Of a stretch of DNA of 64,000 nt, positions 16,770 to 25,405 are shown in pieces. The notes beneath the pieces are model-generated. The model saw nothing but the letters and a program-made list of their open reading frames with translations. It ran no database searches and was not told where the DNA came from. The DNA is from 13-2-20CM-66-19 sp036273735 (lineage in GTDB: Bacteria; Pseudomonadota; Gammaproteobacteria; Steroidobacterales; Steroidobacteraceae): the NCBI GenBank assembly GCA_036273735.1, contig DASUHA010000014.1, positions 1-64,000 of the forward strand. Reading direction: 5' to 3'. Numbering within the stretch: position 1 is the stretch's first letter; each line of letters begins with the position of its first letter. The position numbers were made by a program, and so were the translations under genes.

Positions 16770-18179
16770 ATGCGAATCCGCATGCTCGGACACCACGTCC
16801 CCGTCTCGATGGCAGTGCTGTCGGCGATCGAGGCCACGGTTTTCTTTGCCGCCGTCTACGGCGCGGTGATGGCCCGCTTCGGCGCGAGTCCACTGGCGGT
16901 TGCGGACCTTGGGGAGCTGCAGGGCGCGGTCTGGCCGCGGGCACTGCTCTTCAGCGCCGTCATGATGGTCTGCTTTCTCGCTTTCGGCCTCTACAGCCTG
17001 CGCCAGCGGGCACGGCTTGCAGGCATGGCGGCCCGGGTGGCGCTGGCCCTGTTCGTCGGCTTCATCATCACGGCCACGCTGTTCTACCTGGTGCCGGTGC
17101 TCTGGATGGGGCGCGGACTGGAGGCGCTGGCGGCGATCGGCGGGTTGTGCGGAGTCACCGTCTCGCGCGTGATCTTCTCGCACGTGGTCGATGAGAATCT
17201 CTTCAAGCGCCGGGTGCTCGTTTACGGGGCCGGAGCCTCGGCAGCCGCCATCGGCGGACTTCGCCGCCGCGCGGATCGGCGCGGCTTCATCGTAGTTGGC
17301 TTCGTCCCGGCCCACAGGACGGAGCGGGCCGTCGCTCTCGACAGGGTCCTCGACCCGGGCGGGAGCCTGGTGAGTCTTTGCGAGAAGCTCGGCGTCGTCG
17401 AGGTGGTCGTCGCCATGGACGACCGGCGCAGCGGCTTTCCGATCGCCGAACTCTTGAAGTGTCGCCTCGCCGGTGTCGAAGTGACGGAGCTGCTGACATT
17501 CCTCGAGCGCGAGACCGGGCGTGTACGCATCGACGTTCTCAACCCGAGCTGGCTCATCTTCGGCCAGGGATTCCGACGCGATCCCCTGCGGCTCGTCACC
17601 TCGAGGATCCTCGACCTGACCGTGAGCGTGGCCGCTATGCTCCTCGCGCTGCCGCTCATGCTGTTGGTTGCAGTCATGATCAAGCTCGAGGAGGGCTGGC
17701 GGGCTCCGGTCCTCTATCGCCAGCGCCGTGTGGGCCTGGGCGGACGCCTGTTCGACGTGATCAAGTTCCGCAGCATGCGCATCGACGCCGAGGGCGACGG
17801 CAAGGCGCGATGGGCGCAGAAGAGCGATCCGCGGGTCACGCGCGTGGGCGCTTTCATCAGGAAGACCCGACTCGATGAGGTGCCGCAGCTGTTCAACGTG
17901 ATGCGCGGCCAGATGAGCCTGGTCGGACCGCGTCCGGAGCGGCCGCAGTTCGTGGCGGAGCTTTCCGAGCACATCCCCTACTACGTCGAGCGGCACTGCG
18001 TGAAACCCGGCATCACCGGTTGGGCGCAGATCTGTTACCCCTACGGGTCTTCGGAGCAGGACTCGCTCGAGAAGCTCCAGTACGACCTCTACTACGTCAA
18101 GAACAACTCCCTGCTGTTCGACCTGACGATTCTCCTGCAGACGGCGGAGATCGTCTGCATGGGCAAGGGCGGCCGCTGA
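16770..18179 (+). CDS. Polyprenyl-phosphate sugar transferase, EPS/PEP-CTERM-associated type
   Basis: A 469-residue protein. Four N-terminal hydrophobic segments and a Rossmann-like CoA-binding-type middle (RVLVYGAGASAAAIGG) precede a bacterial sugar transferase domain: a re-entrant membrane helix at about residue 290, YRQRRVGLGGRLFDVIKFRSM, TRLDEVPQLFNVMRGQMSLVGPRPERP and CVKPGITGWAQI. It transfers a sugar-1-phosphate to undecaprenyl phosphate and so starts repeat-unit synthesis. The layout resembles TIGR03013-type proteins of exosortase A loci (from memory). Two other such priming enzymes occur at 22674-24104 and 56505-57926, of a different subtype. Confidence 0.9.
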   Translation: MRIRMLGHHVPVSMAVLSAIEATVFFAAVYGAVMARFGASPLAVADLGELQGAVWPRALLFSAVMMVCFLAFGLYSLRQRARLAGMAARVALALFVGFIITATLFYLVPVLWMGRGLEALAAIGGLCGVTVSRVIFSHVVDENLFKRRVLVYGAGASAAAIGGLRRRADRRGFIVVGFVPAHRTERAVALDRVLDPGGSLVSLCEKLGVVEVVVAMDDRRSGFPIAELLKCRLAGVEVTELLTFLERETGRVRIDVLNPSWLIFGQGFRRDPLRLVTSRILDLTVSVAAMLLALPLMLLVAVMIKLEEGWRAPVLYRQRRVGLGGRLFDVIKFRSMRIDAEGDGKARWAQKSDPRVTRVGAFIRKTRLDEVPQLFNVMRGQMSLVGPRPERPQFVAELSEHIPYYVERHCVKPGITGWAQICYPYGSSEQDSLEKLQYDLYYVKNNSLLFDLTILLQTAEIVCMGKGGR

Positions 18180-18202
18180 AGGCCCGCGCGACCGCCGGGC
18201 CG

Positions 18203-18226
18203 GATCCCAACTGTTGGATCAGTTTT
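18203..18226 (+). terminator. Possible terminator after the sugar transferase gene
   Basis: GATCCCAA-CTG-TTGGATC forms a short hairpin (18203-18220, one bulge) followed by AGTTTTCC. It lies 24 bases after the upstream stop and overlaps the last codon of the convergent oxygenase-like gene. The stem is short, so support is moderate. Confidence 0.4.
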
Positions 18227-19415
18227 CCTTGAAGACGAGCAGCATGGAGGCGTTCTTCGAGGCGATGCGCGCATTCGAGATCATGAGTGAGGCGGACAAC
18301 ACGTCGCGGTAATGTCTGCCGAGGCTGTAGCGCGTGTCGTTCTTGTAGCCGAGGATGCCGGTCACCTGCAGCGCCTGGTGGACGATGCGCGGCGCCGCTT
18401 CCGACGCGGCCATCTTCAGATGATTGAGCTTCAGCGCCCAGCCTATCGAGTTGAGCTCGCGGCGCCCCGCGGAGCCGTGCGCCTCGAGCTCATCGAGCGC
18501 GGCAGCGACGGCGAGCCAGTTGTGGCGCAGTGACTGCAGATCGGCGGACACCTGCGCGAGGGGAACGGCATTCGCCGGAACCGTGCCCGGGGTGTGGCGT
18601 GCGCTGCTGCGAACGAGATCTGCAGCCCGCGCGACCGCATCCGCCGCGATTCCCCACCAGAGGCTCGACCAGAGGACGTGCGAGTAGGGGACCATGGTCT
18701 GGGCCGCGATGTCGGCGAAGGGCACGGGGACGATCTGCTCCTCGGGTGCGTGGGCCTGCAGCCGGAAGCCCGGGCTGCACGTGCCTCGCATCCCCATCGC
18801 ATCCCATGTGCCGGTCTGGGTGAGCTGCCGGTCACCGCGGTTGACCAGCGCCAGAACCTGATCGGTGCCCGCTGCATCGGGAGCGCGGCGCGCCGTCACG
18901 AGGATGCCATCCGCCTGTGCGCAATAAGAGCCGGTAGTAGCGTCCTTCTCCAGAGAGAACCGGCCGCTCTCGCGCCGCACGGCGCAGAGGCTGGTGCGCA
19001 TCTCCCCGAAGGTCCCGTTCTCCGAAGTCATGGAGGCGAGCAGGTGCTGCCGCTCGGCGAGCTCGGTGAGATACGCGCGAAAGAATCCCCCATCGCCGGC
19101 GTGCCGTACGAGGCAGGCCACCTGCACGTAGTGCATGGCGAGCACCATGGCGCTCGAGCCGCACGCCTTGGCGAGGCTCGAGCAGAGCTCGGCGAGCTCG
19201 ACGATGCCGCAGCCGAGACCGCCGCAATCCTTCGGTACCGGCGCGGCGAGCAGGCGGGCCTTCCGCAGCGCCTCGAGGGTCTCCTGGGGAAACCTGGAGC
19301 GGGCGTCGACGTCAGCGGCGTTGGGTGCTGCGATCTCGCGCGCGATGCCTTCCAGCTCGGCGAGCTGACGTTGGAATTGCGCGGACGTGGGTGTCAGAGG
19401 CAAGGGCGCGGTCAC
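18219..19415 (-). CDS. Acyl-CoA-dehydrogenase-fold flavin enzyme; probable oxygenase of a two-component monooxygenase
   Basis: A 398-residue protein with a GTG start overlapping the upstream flavin reductase stop (GTGA). The sequence follows the acyl-CoA dehydrogenase fold: N-terminal helices, PVPKDCGGLGCGIVELAELC, GMRGTCSPGF in the middle beta-domain and an all-helical C-terminal domain. ACAD-fold group D flavin monooxygenases such as the HpaH/C2 oxygenase are encoded next to a flavin reductase, as here. The canonical ACAD catalytic glutamate cannot be placed confidently. A clear paralogue sits at 37020-38228 in the carrier-protein cluster. The substrate is unknown; a carrier- or CoA-bound or aromatic compound is possible. 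Confidence 0.75.
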   Translation of the reverse strand: MTAPLPLTPTSAQFQRQLAELEGIAREIAAPNAADVDARSRFPQETLEALRKARLLAAPVPKDCGGLGCGIVELAELCSSLAKACGSSAMVLAMHYVQVACLVRHAGDGGFFRAYLTELAERQHLLASMTSENGTFGEMRTSLCAVRRESGRFSLEKDATTGSYCAQADGILVTARRAPDAAGTDQVLALVNRGDRQLTQTGTWDAMGMRGTCSPGFRLQAHAPEEQIVPVPFADIAAQTMVPYSHVLWSSLWWGIAADAVARAADLVRSSARHTPGTVPANAVPLAQVSADLQSLRHNWLAVAAALDELEAHGSAGRRELNSIGWALKLNHLKMAASEAAPRIVHQALQVTGILGYKNDTRYSLGRHYRDVLSASLMISNARIASKNASMLLVFKEN

Positions 19416-20401
19416 TCTGGATAGGTTGGGACCAGCACCGGCGGCATTCCGGGGTCGGTCTCGCGGATGATCGTGCGCAGCGCCCGCTTCAGGATCCGCA
19501 CCTCGGCCGTGCCGAGGTTGCGCTCCGCGTGGTCTTCGGCCGCCTTGGCCGCCGCAACCAGCTCGATGACGGCGCGCCGGCCGTCGTCGGTCAGCGTTAC
19601 CCTGGCGTGAGGGTCGTAGCCTCCGCGCAAGTCCGCAAATCCGGTCGCCGTGAGGCTCGCGATCAGCTCGTACGTCACGCGATGGCCGGTGTACCAGAGC
19701 AGGCGGTCGAGCTCCGCGACGGTGCGGTCGTCGGATACGGCCAGGATGCTGAGCACGAACCACTGCACCTCGCTCAGCCCGTGTTGCTCGAGGTCCCGCC
19801 GCAGTGTCAGGAAGAGTTGGAACCGCGCGCGCCCGAGGAGATAGATGAGAAAGTCCTGGCTGAAGCTGCTGTCGGGCTCGGTACCGTCCTGCGGCGGCTG
19901 CGCCGCGGGCTCTTTCTGCACGGCGAGCGCGTAGCGCCCGCCGTGAAAGACGAGCGGCGGGCGGTCGGAGTGATCGAATGCCTCCACCGCGCCCACGAAA
20001 ATGACGTGATCGCCGCCCTCGTGCCGGAAAGCGGTGTGGCACTGGAAGCGCGCCGAGCAGCCGCGCAGCAGCGGCACCTGCGAGGCGCCGCGCTCGATGT
20101 CGAGGCCGGCGAACTTTTCCGAGCCGCGTGTGGCGAACCGCAGCGACAGCTCCTCCTGGTCAGCGGCGAGCACGTGCACGGCGAAATGCGGCGCGGCGAG
20201 GAACGCCGGCAGACTCCGGGCGTTCTTGGCGAGGCTCCAGAGGACCATGGGCGGGTCGAGAGAGACGGAGTTGAAACTGTTGGCTGTCAGGCCGATGTCA
20301 CGGCCTTCCCCGTCCCGGGTCGTCACGATGGTGACCCCAGTGGCGAATGCGCCGAGAGCGCTGCGATACCGGCGAGCGTGACCCTCCCGATCATCGCCCA
20401 T
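19412..20401 (-). CDS. Flavin reductase-MarR fusion (reductase component)
   Basis: A 329-residue fusion. Residues 1 to about 160 are a flavin reductase-like FMN-binding split barrel (YRSALGAFATGVTIVTTRD, GLTANSFNSVSLDPPMVLWSL, FAVHVLAADQEELSLRFA). Residues about 185-329 form a MarR-type winged helix (LSEVQWFVLSILAVSDDRTVAELDRLL, then RVTLTDDGRRAV). The same architecture is known for the reductase C1 of p-hydroxyphenylacetate hydroxylase, where the MarR part binds the effector and controls flavin reduction rather than DNA. It supplies reduced flavin to the adjacent oxygenase-like protein. Reading the MarR part as a substrate sensor is inference. Confidence 0.85.
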   Translation of the reverse strand: MGDDREGHARRYRSALGAFATGVTIVTTRDGEGRDIGLTANSFNSVSLDPPMVLWSLAKNARSLPAFLAAPHFAVHVLAADQEELSLRFATRGSEKFAGLDIERGASQVPLLRGCSARFQCHTAFRHEGGDHVIFVGAVEAFDHSDRPPLVFHGGRYALAVQKEPAAQPPQDGTEPDSSFSQDFLIYLLGRARFQLFLTLRRDLEQHGLSEVQWFVLSILAVSDDRTVAELDRLLWYTGHRVTYELIASLTATGFADLRGGYDPHARVTLTDDGRRAVIELVAAAKAAEDHAERNLGTAEVRILKRALRTIIRETDPGMPPVLVPTYPE

Positions 20402-20736
20402 CCGGACACCTCCTGCGGTTATCCGACCTTGCCCAAGGCCTCGGCTTCGTGGTCGGGGCGCTTCTTGACGCGTGTTCGCCAGACTTCATACGGATCCCAG
20501 CCAGTGGCTCTGCGCGGGATCATGCGCTGCGAGGCGTTGGCTGGGAAGGGCGTTGGTCGGGGAGGATGCTCGGGCGGATGACTCAGAGCCTCCGCCTCTC
20601 TTTTGTAATTCATGGTCGTCCCCGGGGGAGGGATTATTCTTCAAGTGGTCGTCGCGTAACGGCGACATTATAGACCACTTTCTGCGGCCGAAAACTGTGA
20701 AGTTTGTCAAAGGTCCGGACTTCCGCCGTCGGGCTG
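20402..20736. other. Intergenic stretch upstream of the flavin reductase fusion
   Basis: The stretch contains the possible small gene at 20419-20613 and otherwise nothing I can name. GTGGTCGTCGCGTAACGGCGAC (plus, around 20645-20666) holds a GTCGC/GCGAC repeat. The promoter for the leftward reductase-oxygenase pair should lie here, but no convincing boxes are seen. Confidence 0.3.
20419..20613 (-). CDS. Small hypothetical protein (64 residues)
   Basis: Begins MNYKREAEALSHPPEHP, is proline- and arginine-rich, and ends in a WDPYEVWRTRVKKRP stretch. The ATG has GGGGAC 4 bases upstream as a possible ribosome-binding site. It would be the first gene of the leftward unit ahead of the flavin reductase. 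It lacks hydrophobic segments. It is short and could be chance, but the WDPYxxW ending looks like real coding sequence. No function is proposed. Confidence 0.35.
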   Translation of the reverse strand: MNYKREAEALSHPPEHPPRPTPFPANASQRMIPRRATGWDPYEVWRTRVKKRPDHEAEALGKVG

Positions 20737-22518
20737 CTAGAGCCGCTCGCCCCCTCCAATGATCCGCCGGTGGAGCGGTGGATCGAGCCTCTCGTACCGG
20801 CCCTCCTTGGCGGCATCGAAGTAGATCGGGTCGTCGGTCCGAGCGGGGTCGTACCCCTGCTCGGCGAGCTCCTGCTTGCGGAGCTTGAATGTGCCGGTGA
20901 CCTCGAGTGTGGACACGATCCGCAGAAACACCGGACGGGCGTAATCCGGGAGCTTGCCGGCCAGCTCACGCCGAAAGGCCGTGAGCTCGAACTCCGGGCC
21001 GACGACCAGCGCGGCCATCCCGGCCCGGCCCTCGGTTCCGGGCACGGCCACTCCATACACCGCCACGTCGGTGATGCCGCGGCAGCCCGCGAGCATGGCG
21101 GCGACCTCGGTGGTCGAGACGTTCTCGCCTTTCCAGCGGAAGGTGTCGCCGATCCGATCGACGAAGTAGTAGAACCCCTGGGCGTCGCGGCTCATCAGAT
21201 CACCGGTCCGGTACCAGGCATCCCCGGGCCGAAAGACATCGCGCAATACCTTGCGGCGAGTGGCCTCCGCGTCGGCATAGCCCTCGAAACGCGCACCGGG
21301 GCTGCCCGCAGCGAGGGCGATCTGCCCAATGGCCTCGCCCGGCTCTCCCGGCTGGCACGGTATGCAGCGCCCCTCGGCGTCGCGCACCGGAGCTCCGGAG
21401 GCAGGATCACTGCGCACGAGCGCCACCGGGTAGCGATGCGAGAGGAATGGCGGAATCCGCCCGATCGAGCCCACCCGGCCCTCGCAGTTGTAAAGGGAAA
21501 AGGTGCCTTCGGTCGCGGCGTAATACTCGAGGATCTGCGGAATGCGAAAGCGGCTCTGAAACTCCTTCCACACCTCGCCCCTCAGGCCATTGCCGCAGGC
21601 GAGCCGCAGGCTGTGGACGGCCTCATCGCCCGGCCCTGCGGGACTGGCCGTGAGGTAACGGCAGAGCTCGCCGATGTACTGGAAGATGGTGCAGCGCTCC
21701 TCCCGGACGTCCTGCCAGAACCGGCTGGCCGAGAACCTCTCCCGCACCACCACGGCGCCGCCCCCGACCAGGGTCGCGCACGTCGCGACCACCCCACCCA
21801 CGCTGTGATACATCGGCAGGCAGTCATACAGGCGATCGGCCGGCGTGATGCCCATCAGCCCGGCGAACCAATGACTCCACTGCATCAGCCGGTGATGGCT
21901 GACGGCCGCAGCTTTGGGGAGTCCCGTCGTTCCGGAGGTATAAATGTAGAGCGCCCGGTCCGAGAGTGACGGCGCCGGGGCGTCCGCATCGGTCAGGGGC
22001 TCGGCGGAGAGTCCTTCGAGCGCCCGGTCCACGCGCCGCAGACGCGCGCCATCGCCCCCATGAGCCCAGCAGGACACGCTCTCGGTGATCGGAGCGGGTC
22101 CCTCGTGCAACCGCTCAGCGAGGGAGATGCCCGCGATGACCCGCCGCGGGGCGACGATGCGCATCGAGTGCCGCAGCGGCTCACCCGTGAGATGCGTATT
22201 GAGGAGGGCCACCGTGACGCCCACCCGAGTGAGGCCGAGCCAGATCGCCAGGTAGTCCGGGCAGTTCTCGAGCAGCAGGCAGACGACGTCGCCCGGCGCG
22301 AGACCCTCGGCCAGCGCCCAGCGGGCATACCGGTTTGCGGTCTGCGCGAGCGTCTCGTAGGTGAGGGTGGCTTCGGGCGAGGCAAGGGCAGGCGCGGAGC
22401 CGTAGCGCCCGGCGAGCTCCTCGATGACTACCGGCAGCGTTCTGTGCGGGTTACGCTCTATTGGCGCGGTGCGCTCGAGTGCCCGTACCCACGCTTTCTT
22501 CCCGTCAATAACTGTCAT
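20737..22518 (-). CDS. Long-chain acyl-CoA synthetase, FATP-like
   Basis: A 593-residue AMP-forming ligase. The start taken is the ATG giving MTVIDGKKAW; one 45 bases earlier is possible. Motifs are YIYTSGTTGLPKAA (ATP P-loop), LRLACGNGLRGEVWKEF and ILEYYAATEG, both typical of fatty-acid-transport-protein-type very-long-chain acyl-CoA synthetases, WYRTGDLMSRDAQGFYYFVDR, and the C-terminal TGTFKLRKQEL lysine. It activates a fatty acid to acyl-CoA, possibly feeding the nearby flavoenzyme or an acyltransferase. The gene is 155 bases downstream of the WcaJ-like gene, with an inverted repeat between. Confidence 0.85.
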   Translation of the reverse strand: MTVIDGKKAWVRALERTAPIERNPHRTLPVVIEELAGRYGSAPALASPEATLTYETLAQTANRYARWALAEGLAPGDVVCLLLENCPDYLAIWLGLTRVGVTVALLNTHLTGEPLRHSMRIVAPRRVIAGISLAERLHEGPAPITESVSCWAHGGDGARLRRVDRALEGLSAEPLTDADAPAPSLSDRALYIYTSGTTGLPKAAAVSHHRLMQWSHWFAGLMGITPADRLYDCLPMYHSVGGVVATCATLVGGGAVVVRERFSASRFWQDVREERCTIFQYIGELCRYLTASPAGPGDEAVHSLRLACGNGLRGEVWKEFQSRFRIPQILEYYAATEGTFSLYNCEGRVGSIGRIPPFLSHRYPVALVRSDPASGAPVRDAEGRCIPCQPGEPGEAIGQIALAAGSPGARFEGYADAEATRRKVLRDVFRPGDAWYRTGDLMSRDAQGFYYFVDRIGDTFRWKGENVSTTEVAAMLAGCRGITDVAVYGVAVPGTEGRAGMAALVVGPEFELTAFRRELAGKLPDYARPVFLRIVSTLEVTGTFKLRKQELAEQGYDPARTDDPIYFDAAKEGRYERLDPPLHRRIIGGGERL

Positions 22519-22604
22519 CGATCTGCGGTCGACCCCGAGTGACCAAGCGAAATAGCACGGCACTCAGGCACAGGGATGTGCCCCGCCGCCGTAGGTGGCG
22601 GAGT

Positions 22605-22634
22605 TTCGAGCAAAAACCACGCTTTTTGCTCGAA
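22605..22634. repeat. Perfect 12-bp inverted repeat, 6-base loop
   Basis: TTCGAGCAAAAA and TTTTTGCTCGAA flank CCACGC. It lies 39 bases after the stop of the WcaJ-like gene and about 90 bases before the acyl-CoA synthetase start. The A/T-rich top of the stem resembles bidirectional terminators, but no T-run follows on either strand, so an attenuator or protein-binding site is equally possible. Confidence 0.6.
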
Positions 22635-22673
22635 GCAGCGCTGGGCCGGGCAGGATGCCCGGATCCAGCGCCT

Positions 22674-24104
22674 TCAATACGCGTTGCGGCGGTCGCGGAG
22701 GACCACCCCTATCGTCCTCACGAGAATCTTGATGTCGAGCCAGGGCGACCAGTGCCGCAGATAGTCGAGATCGTAGCGCACCCGCTCCGACATCTTCTCC
22801 AGGGTCTCCGTCTCGCCCCGCAATCCATTGACCTGTGCCAGGCCCGTGATGCCCGGACGCACCTTGTGCCGGATCATGTACCCATTGATGAGCTTACGGT
22901 AGAGCTCATTGTGGGCGATGGCATGCGGGCGAGGCCCTACCAGGCTCATCTTTCCCTGCAGCACGTTGAGCAGCTGCGGCAGCTCATCCAGCGAGGTCCG
23001 GCGCAGGAATGCGCCAACCCGGGTCACGCGGGAATCGCCCTTGCGCGCCTGGGTCACGACCGGGCCGTCCTCGCAGACTCTCATGGAGCGGAATTTGTAG
23101 ACCTGGATCTCCTCGCCGTCCAGGCCATACCGCCGCTGGCGAAAGAGGGCCGGCCCCCGCGAGGTGAGCCTGACGGCGGCAGCGATGAGGAAGAGGAACG
23201 GCGAGAGAAGGACCAGGCCCACTCCCGCGAGCACGACATCCATCGCCCGCTTGCAGACCGCGGGCATGCCATGGAGCGGAGTCTCGCACACCGAAAGGGC
23301 GGGCATGCCGTTGATCTCGCACAGCCGCCCCTGGATCAGATCGAAAGCGAATGCGTCCGGCACGAAGTACACCGATGCGGTCGTATCGCGCAGCGCGTTG
23401 ACGAGCTCGCTCATGCGCGGCACGTTGGCGAGCGGCAGGGCGATGTAGACCACCTTGACGCTCTGCTTGCGCACGTAGTTGGCAACGTCCTTGCAGTGCC
23501 CGGCGAGCTTGTCGAGGTCGAGGACCTTGGCCACCCGATCGATGCTGCGGAAGTCGAAATAACCCAGAAATCCGGCCTGTGGCAGGCGGCGGGCCAGCTC
23601 CACACCAACTTCGTTGACGCCGATGATGATATAGCGGGGTGCATCGCTCCCGTGGGCGGCAAGCCATCGGATGCGATGACGCAGGGCATGGGTCGCTGTC
23701 AGACCGATGGGGGTGACGATGAACCAGGTCAGGAACACGTTCCGCTTGAACCAGTCGGGCACCTCGAAGGCGTATGCGGCCAGCAGGAGCAGGCCGATCA
23801 CGGCCCCCCACTGCACGAGCACGCGCGTGTAACTCTTGCGGAAATCCCACTGTACGAAGGTAGGCTCTTCCGAGGCTCCCGCGCGCCCGAAGAACCGGCT
23901 GCAGACGATGAAAATGAGGATCGCCAGTGCCGCGAAGGCAGGCGACAGTCGATCGCCGTAGGCGAGCTCGCAGCCGAACAGAGACAGGACGACGATGATG
24001 GGATCGAGCTGCTTCAGCAGCGCGACCAGTGCCGGCTCCACATTCCCGAGCCGTACTCGGCGGTGCGCGAACGATTCCGAAACCGTCGACATGATGCCCT
24101 TCAC
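22674..24104 (-). CDS. Undecaprenyl-phosphate glucose phosphotransferase-like (WcaJ type)
   Basis: A 476-residue protein. The N-terminal half holds several transmembrane helices and a CoA-binding-like fold (PRYIIIGVNEVGVELARRL). The C-terminal catalytic half has KRAMDVVLAGVGLVLLSPF, FRQRRYGLDGEEIQVYKFRSM, TSLDELPQLLNVLQGKMSLVGPRPHA, VRPGITGLAQVNGLRG and DLDYLRHWSPWLDIKIL. It transfers glucose-1-phosphate (or similar) onto undecaprenyl phosphate at the inner membrane. It is close to the protein at 56505-57926, so the window encodes two initiators of the same subtype. A sigma-54-like promoter lies upstream at 24264-24279. Confidence 0.92.
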   Translation of the reverse strand: MKGIMSTVSESFAHRRVRLGNVEPALVALLKQLDPIIVVLSLFGCELAYGDRLSPAFAALAILIFIVCSRFFGRAGASEEPTFVQWDFRKSYTRVLVQWGAVIGLLLLAAYAFEVPDWFKRNVFLTWFIVTPIGLTATHALRHRIRWLAAHGSDAPRYIIIGVNEVGVELARRLPQAGFLGYFDFRSIDRVAKVLDLDKLAGHCKDVANYVRKQSVKVVYIALPLANVPRMSELVNALRDTTASVYFVPDAFAFDLIQGRLCEINGMPALSVCETPLHGMPAVCKRAMDVVLAGVGLVLLSPFLFLIAAAVRLTSRGPALFRQRRYGLDGEEIQVYKFRSMRVCEDGPVVTQARKGDSRVTRVGAFLRRTSLDELPQLLNVLQGKMSLVGPRPHAIAHNELYRKLINGYMIRHKVRPGITGLAQVNGLRGETETLEKMSERVRYDLDYLRHWSPWLDIKILVRTIGVVLRDRRNAY

Positions 24105-24263
24105 CTTGCGGCCCGCGGCCGTCTGAAGCCGTTCGAGTTGTCGTTACTACATCCGGGACGCGCAGGTACGGTGCCCAAGGCGGGAAGTCATTGCGTCACG
24201 TCTGAACCCAGCGGCTACACCCTCACAGACGAGTGCTATGGCCGCCGTACAGTCACGCTTATG

Positions 24264-24279
24264 TGCAACTCTCGTGCCT
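24264..24279 (-). promoter_or_regulatory. Sigma-54 (-24/-12) promoter of the WcaJ-like gene
   Basis: Read leftward: AGGCACGAGAGTTGCA, one mismatch to TGGCAC-N5-TTGCA, with GG and GC exactly 10 bases apart. The predicted transcript starts near 24253, giving a leader of about 150 bases before the gene at 24104. The PrsR-like activator at 44365-45810 is the candidate partner. Confidence 0.65.
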
Positions 24280-24493
24280 GTTCTCGAACACTCGACCCGC
24301 TGTCACGGGTCGGGTGTCGTCGGATGGGGATTCGACTCCCTAGGTCTCTCCCAGGTGCCTTTTCGAGGACCGCGGTTGTTCGTTTTCCGCCACGATGCCC
24401 CAAGCCTCCGTGCACCGGCGCGTATCATAACCTAAAGTAAGTGTCCGAAGGAGTGCCGAGGTTCTCCGCTCGGGTGTCGGGAGTTTGAGACAT

Positions 24494-24516
24494 AGTGCAC
24501 AATTTCTAATTGCACT
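24494..24516. repeat. Imperfect inverted repeat in the export-operon upstream region
   Basis: AGTGCACAATT and AATTGCACT flank TCT; one extra C interrupts the left arm. Its AT-rich centre and position 290 bases upstream of the wza-like start suggest a regulator-binding site. No family is proposed. Confidence 0.45.
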
Positions 24517-24803
24517 GAAAAATAGGGATCCGCTGTTGATCCGATGTGACAGAATCTTGCCACACGATCGTGTCAGGACGATGACCCCCGGCGGCCGGTG
24601 TCAAAACCGGTGACGCGCTCTCAAAAAAGCCCACCGCCGAGCGCGGCTTGCTCGTGGTAGGATGGCCACATACGGCTGCGCCAATAGTAGATGCAGATGC
24701 TGGCCCCCCGGGGAACTTCGCTCCACGCGCGCCGTTCAGCCCACCTCAGCCTCGGGCGGAACTGCTCGAGATAGTGGCACTCGACATTGAAATAGAAGTC
24801 GAC

Positions 24804-25400
24804 ATGAAGCAGAAGAACTTCGCGATAGGCGTATGGGGGGCCCTTCTCGGTACCCTCTTATGGTTGTCCGTGGCGGCAGCGCAGGCCCCTGCGACGGTTC
24901 CCAACTACATCATCGGTCCCGGGGACGAGCTCCAGGTCTTCGTCTGGCAGAACAAGGATCTCAGCGTCACCGTGCCGGTGCGCCCCGACGGCAAGATCTC
25001 AACGCCTCTGGATGAGGACATGGTGGCTGTCGGCAAGACGCCGAGCCAGCTTGCCCACGACATCGAGGTCAAGCTCTCCGAGTACGTGCGCTCGCCCCAT
25101 GTCAACGTCATCGTGACCAAGCCGGCCAGTCTCTTCAGCCAGGTCAAGGTGATAGGCCAGGTCAAGACGCCGGAGGCGATCGCCTACCACCAGGGAATGA
25201 CGGTGCTGGATGCAGTGCTGGCCGTCGGTGGCTTGACCGAATACGCCGCGGGCAATCGGGCGCGGATCATCCGCATGGCCGGCGGGTCTCAGCAGGAAAT
25301 CCCGGTGCGCCTCGGTGCGCTGGTCAACAGCGGTGACATGTCACAGAACGTGGCCCTCAAGCCGGGAGACGTACTGGTCGTGCCCGAGAGCAGGTTCTGA
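24804..25400 (+). CDS. Polysaccharide export protein (Wza-like, exosortase-associated type)
   Basis: A 198-residue protein. The ATG giving MKQKNFAIGVWGALLG is chosen because a signal peptide starts there (cleavage near AAAQA); the longer frame has no such start. The polysaccharide export domain (YIIGPGDELQVFVWQNKDLSVTVPVRPDGKISTPL) is followed by one SLBB-like domain (KVIGQVKTPEAIAYHQGMTVLDAVLAVGGL). There is no lipobox cysteine, and it is short compared with Wza, as in EPS systems linked to exosortases. It forms the periplasmic or outer-membrane part of the export channel. It is the first gene of a four-gene rightward operon. Confidence 0.9.
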   Translation: MKQKNFAIGVWGALLGTLLWLSVAAAQAPATVPNYIIGPGDELQVFVWQNKDLSVTVPVRPDGKISTPLDEDMVAVGKTPSQLAHDIEVKLSEYVRSPHVNVIVTKPASLFSQVKVIGQVKTPEAIAYHQGMTVLDAVLAVGGLTEYAAGNRARIIRMAGGSQQEIPVRLGALVNSGDMSQNVALKPGDVLVVPESRF

Positions 25401-25405
25401 TCGCC

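Larger units (their letters stand above)
24105..24803. other. 700-base regulatory region between wcaJ-like and wza-like genes
   Basis: No gene supported. It contains the sigma-54-like site for the leftward gene (24264-24279) and an inverted repeat at 24494-24516. There is also TGTGACAGAATCTTGCCAC at about 24547, which looks sigma-54-like but has the wrong GG/GC spacing. The stretch 24425-24560 is clearly more AT-rich than the surroundings, as expected for a promoter and activator-binding region of the rightward export operon. No GEMM core was found. Confidence 0.5.

Noticed and set aside
19412..20401. The MarR part as a separate DNA-binding regulator
   Set aside because: It is in one continuous frame with the flavin reductase domain, and the same fusion is known as a reductase with a sensor domain.
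24547..24566. TGTGACAGAATCTTGCCAC as a sigma-54 promoter of the wza-like operon
   Set aside because: TTGCC is present, but no GG lies 10 bases before the GC; spacing is decisive for sigma-54, so the site was not called.
24772..24788. TGGCACTCGACATTGAA as a sigma-54 promoter
   Set aside because: A perfect -24 box but no GC at -12, and it lies too close to the wza-like start.
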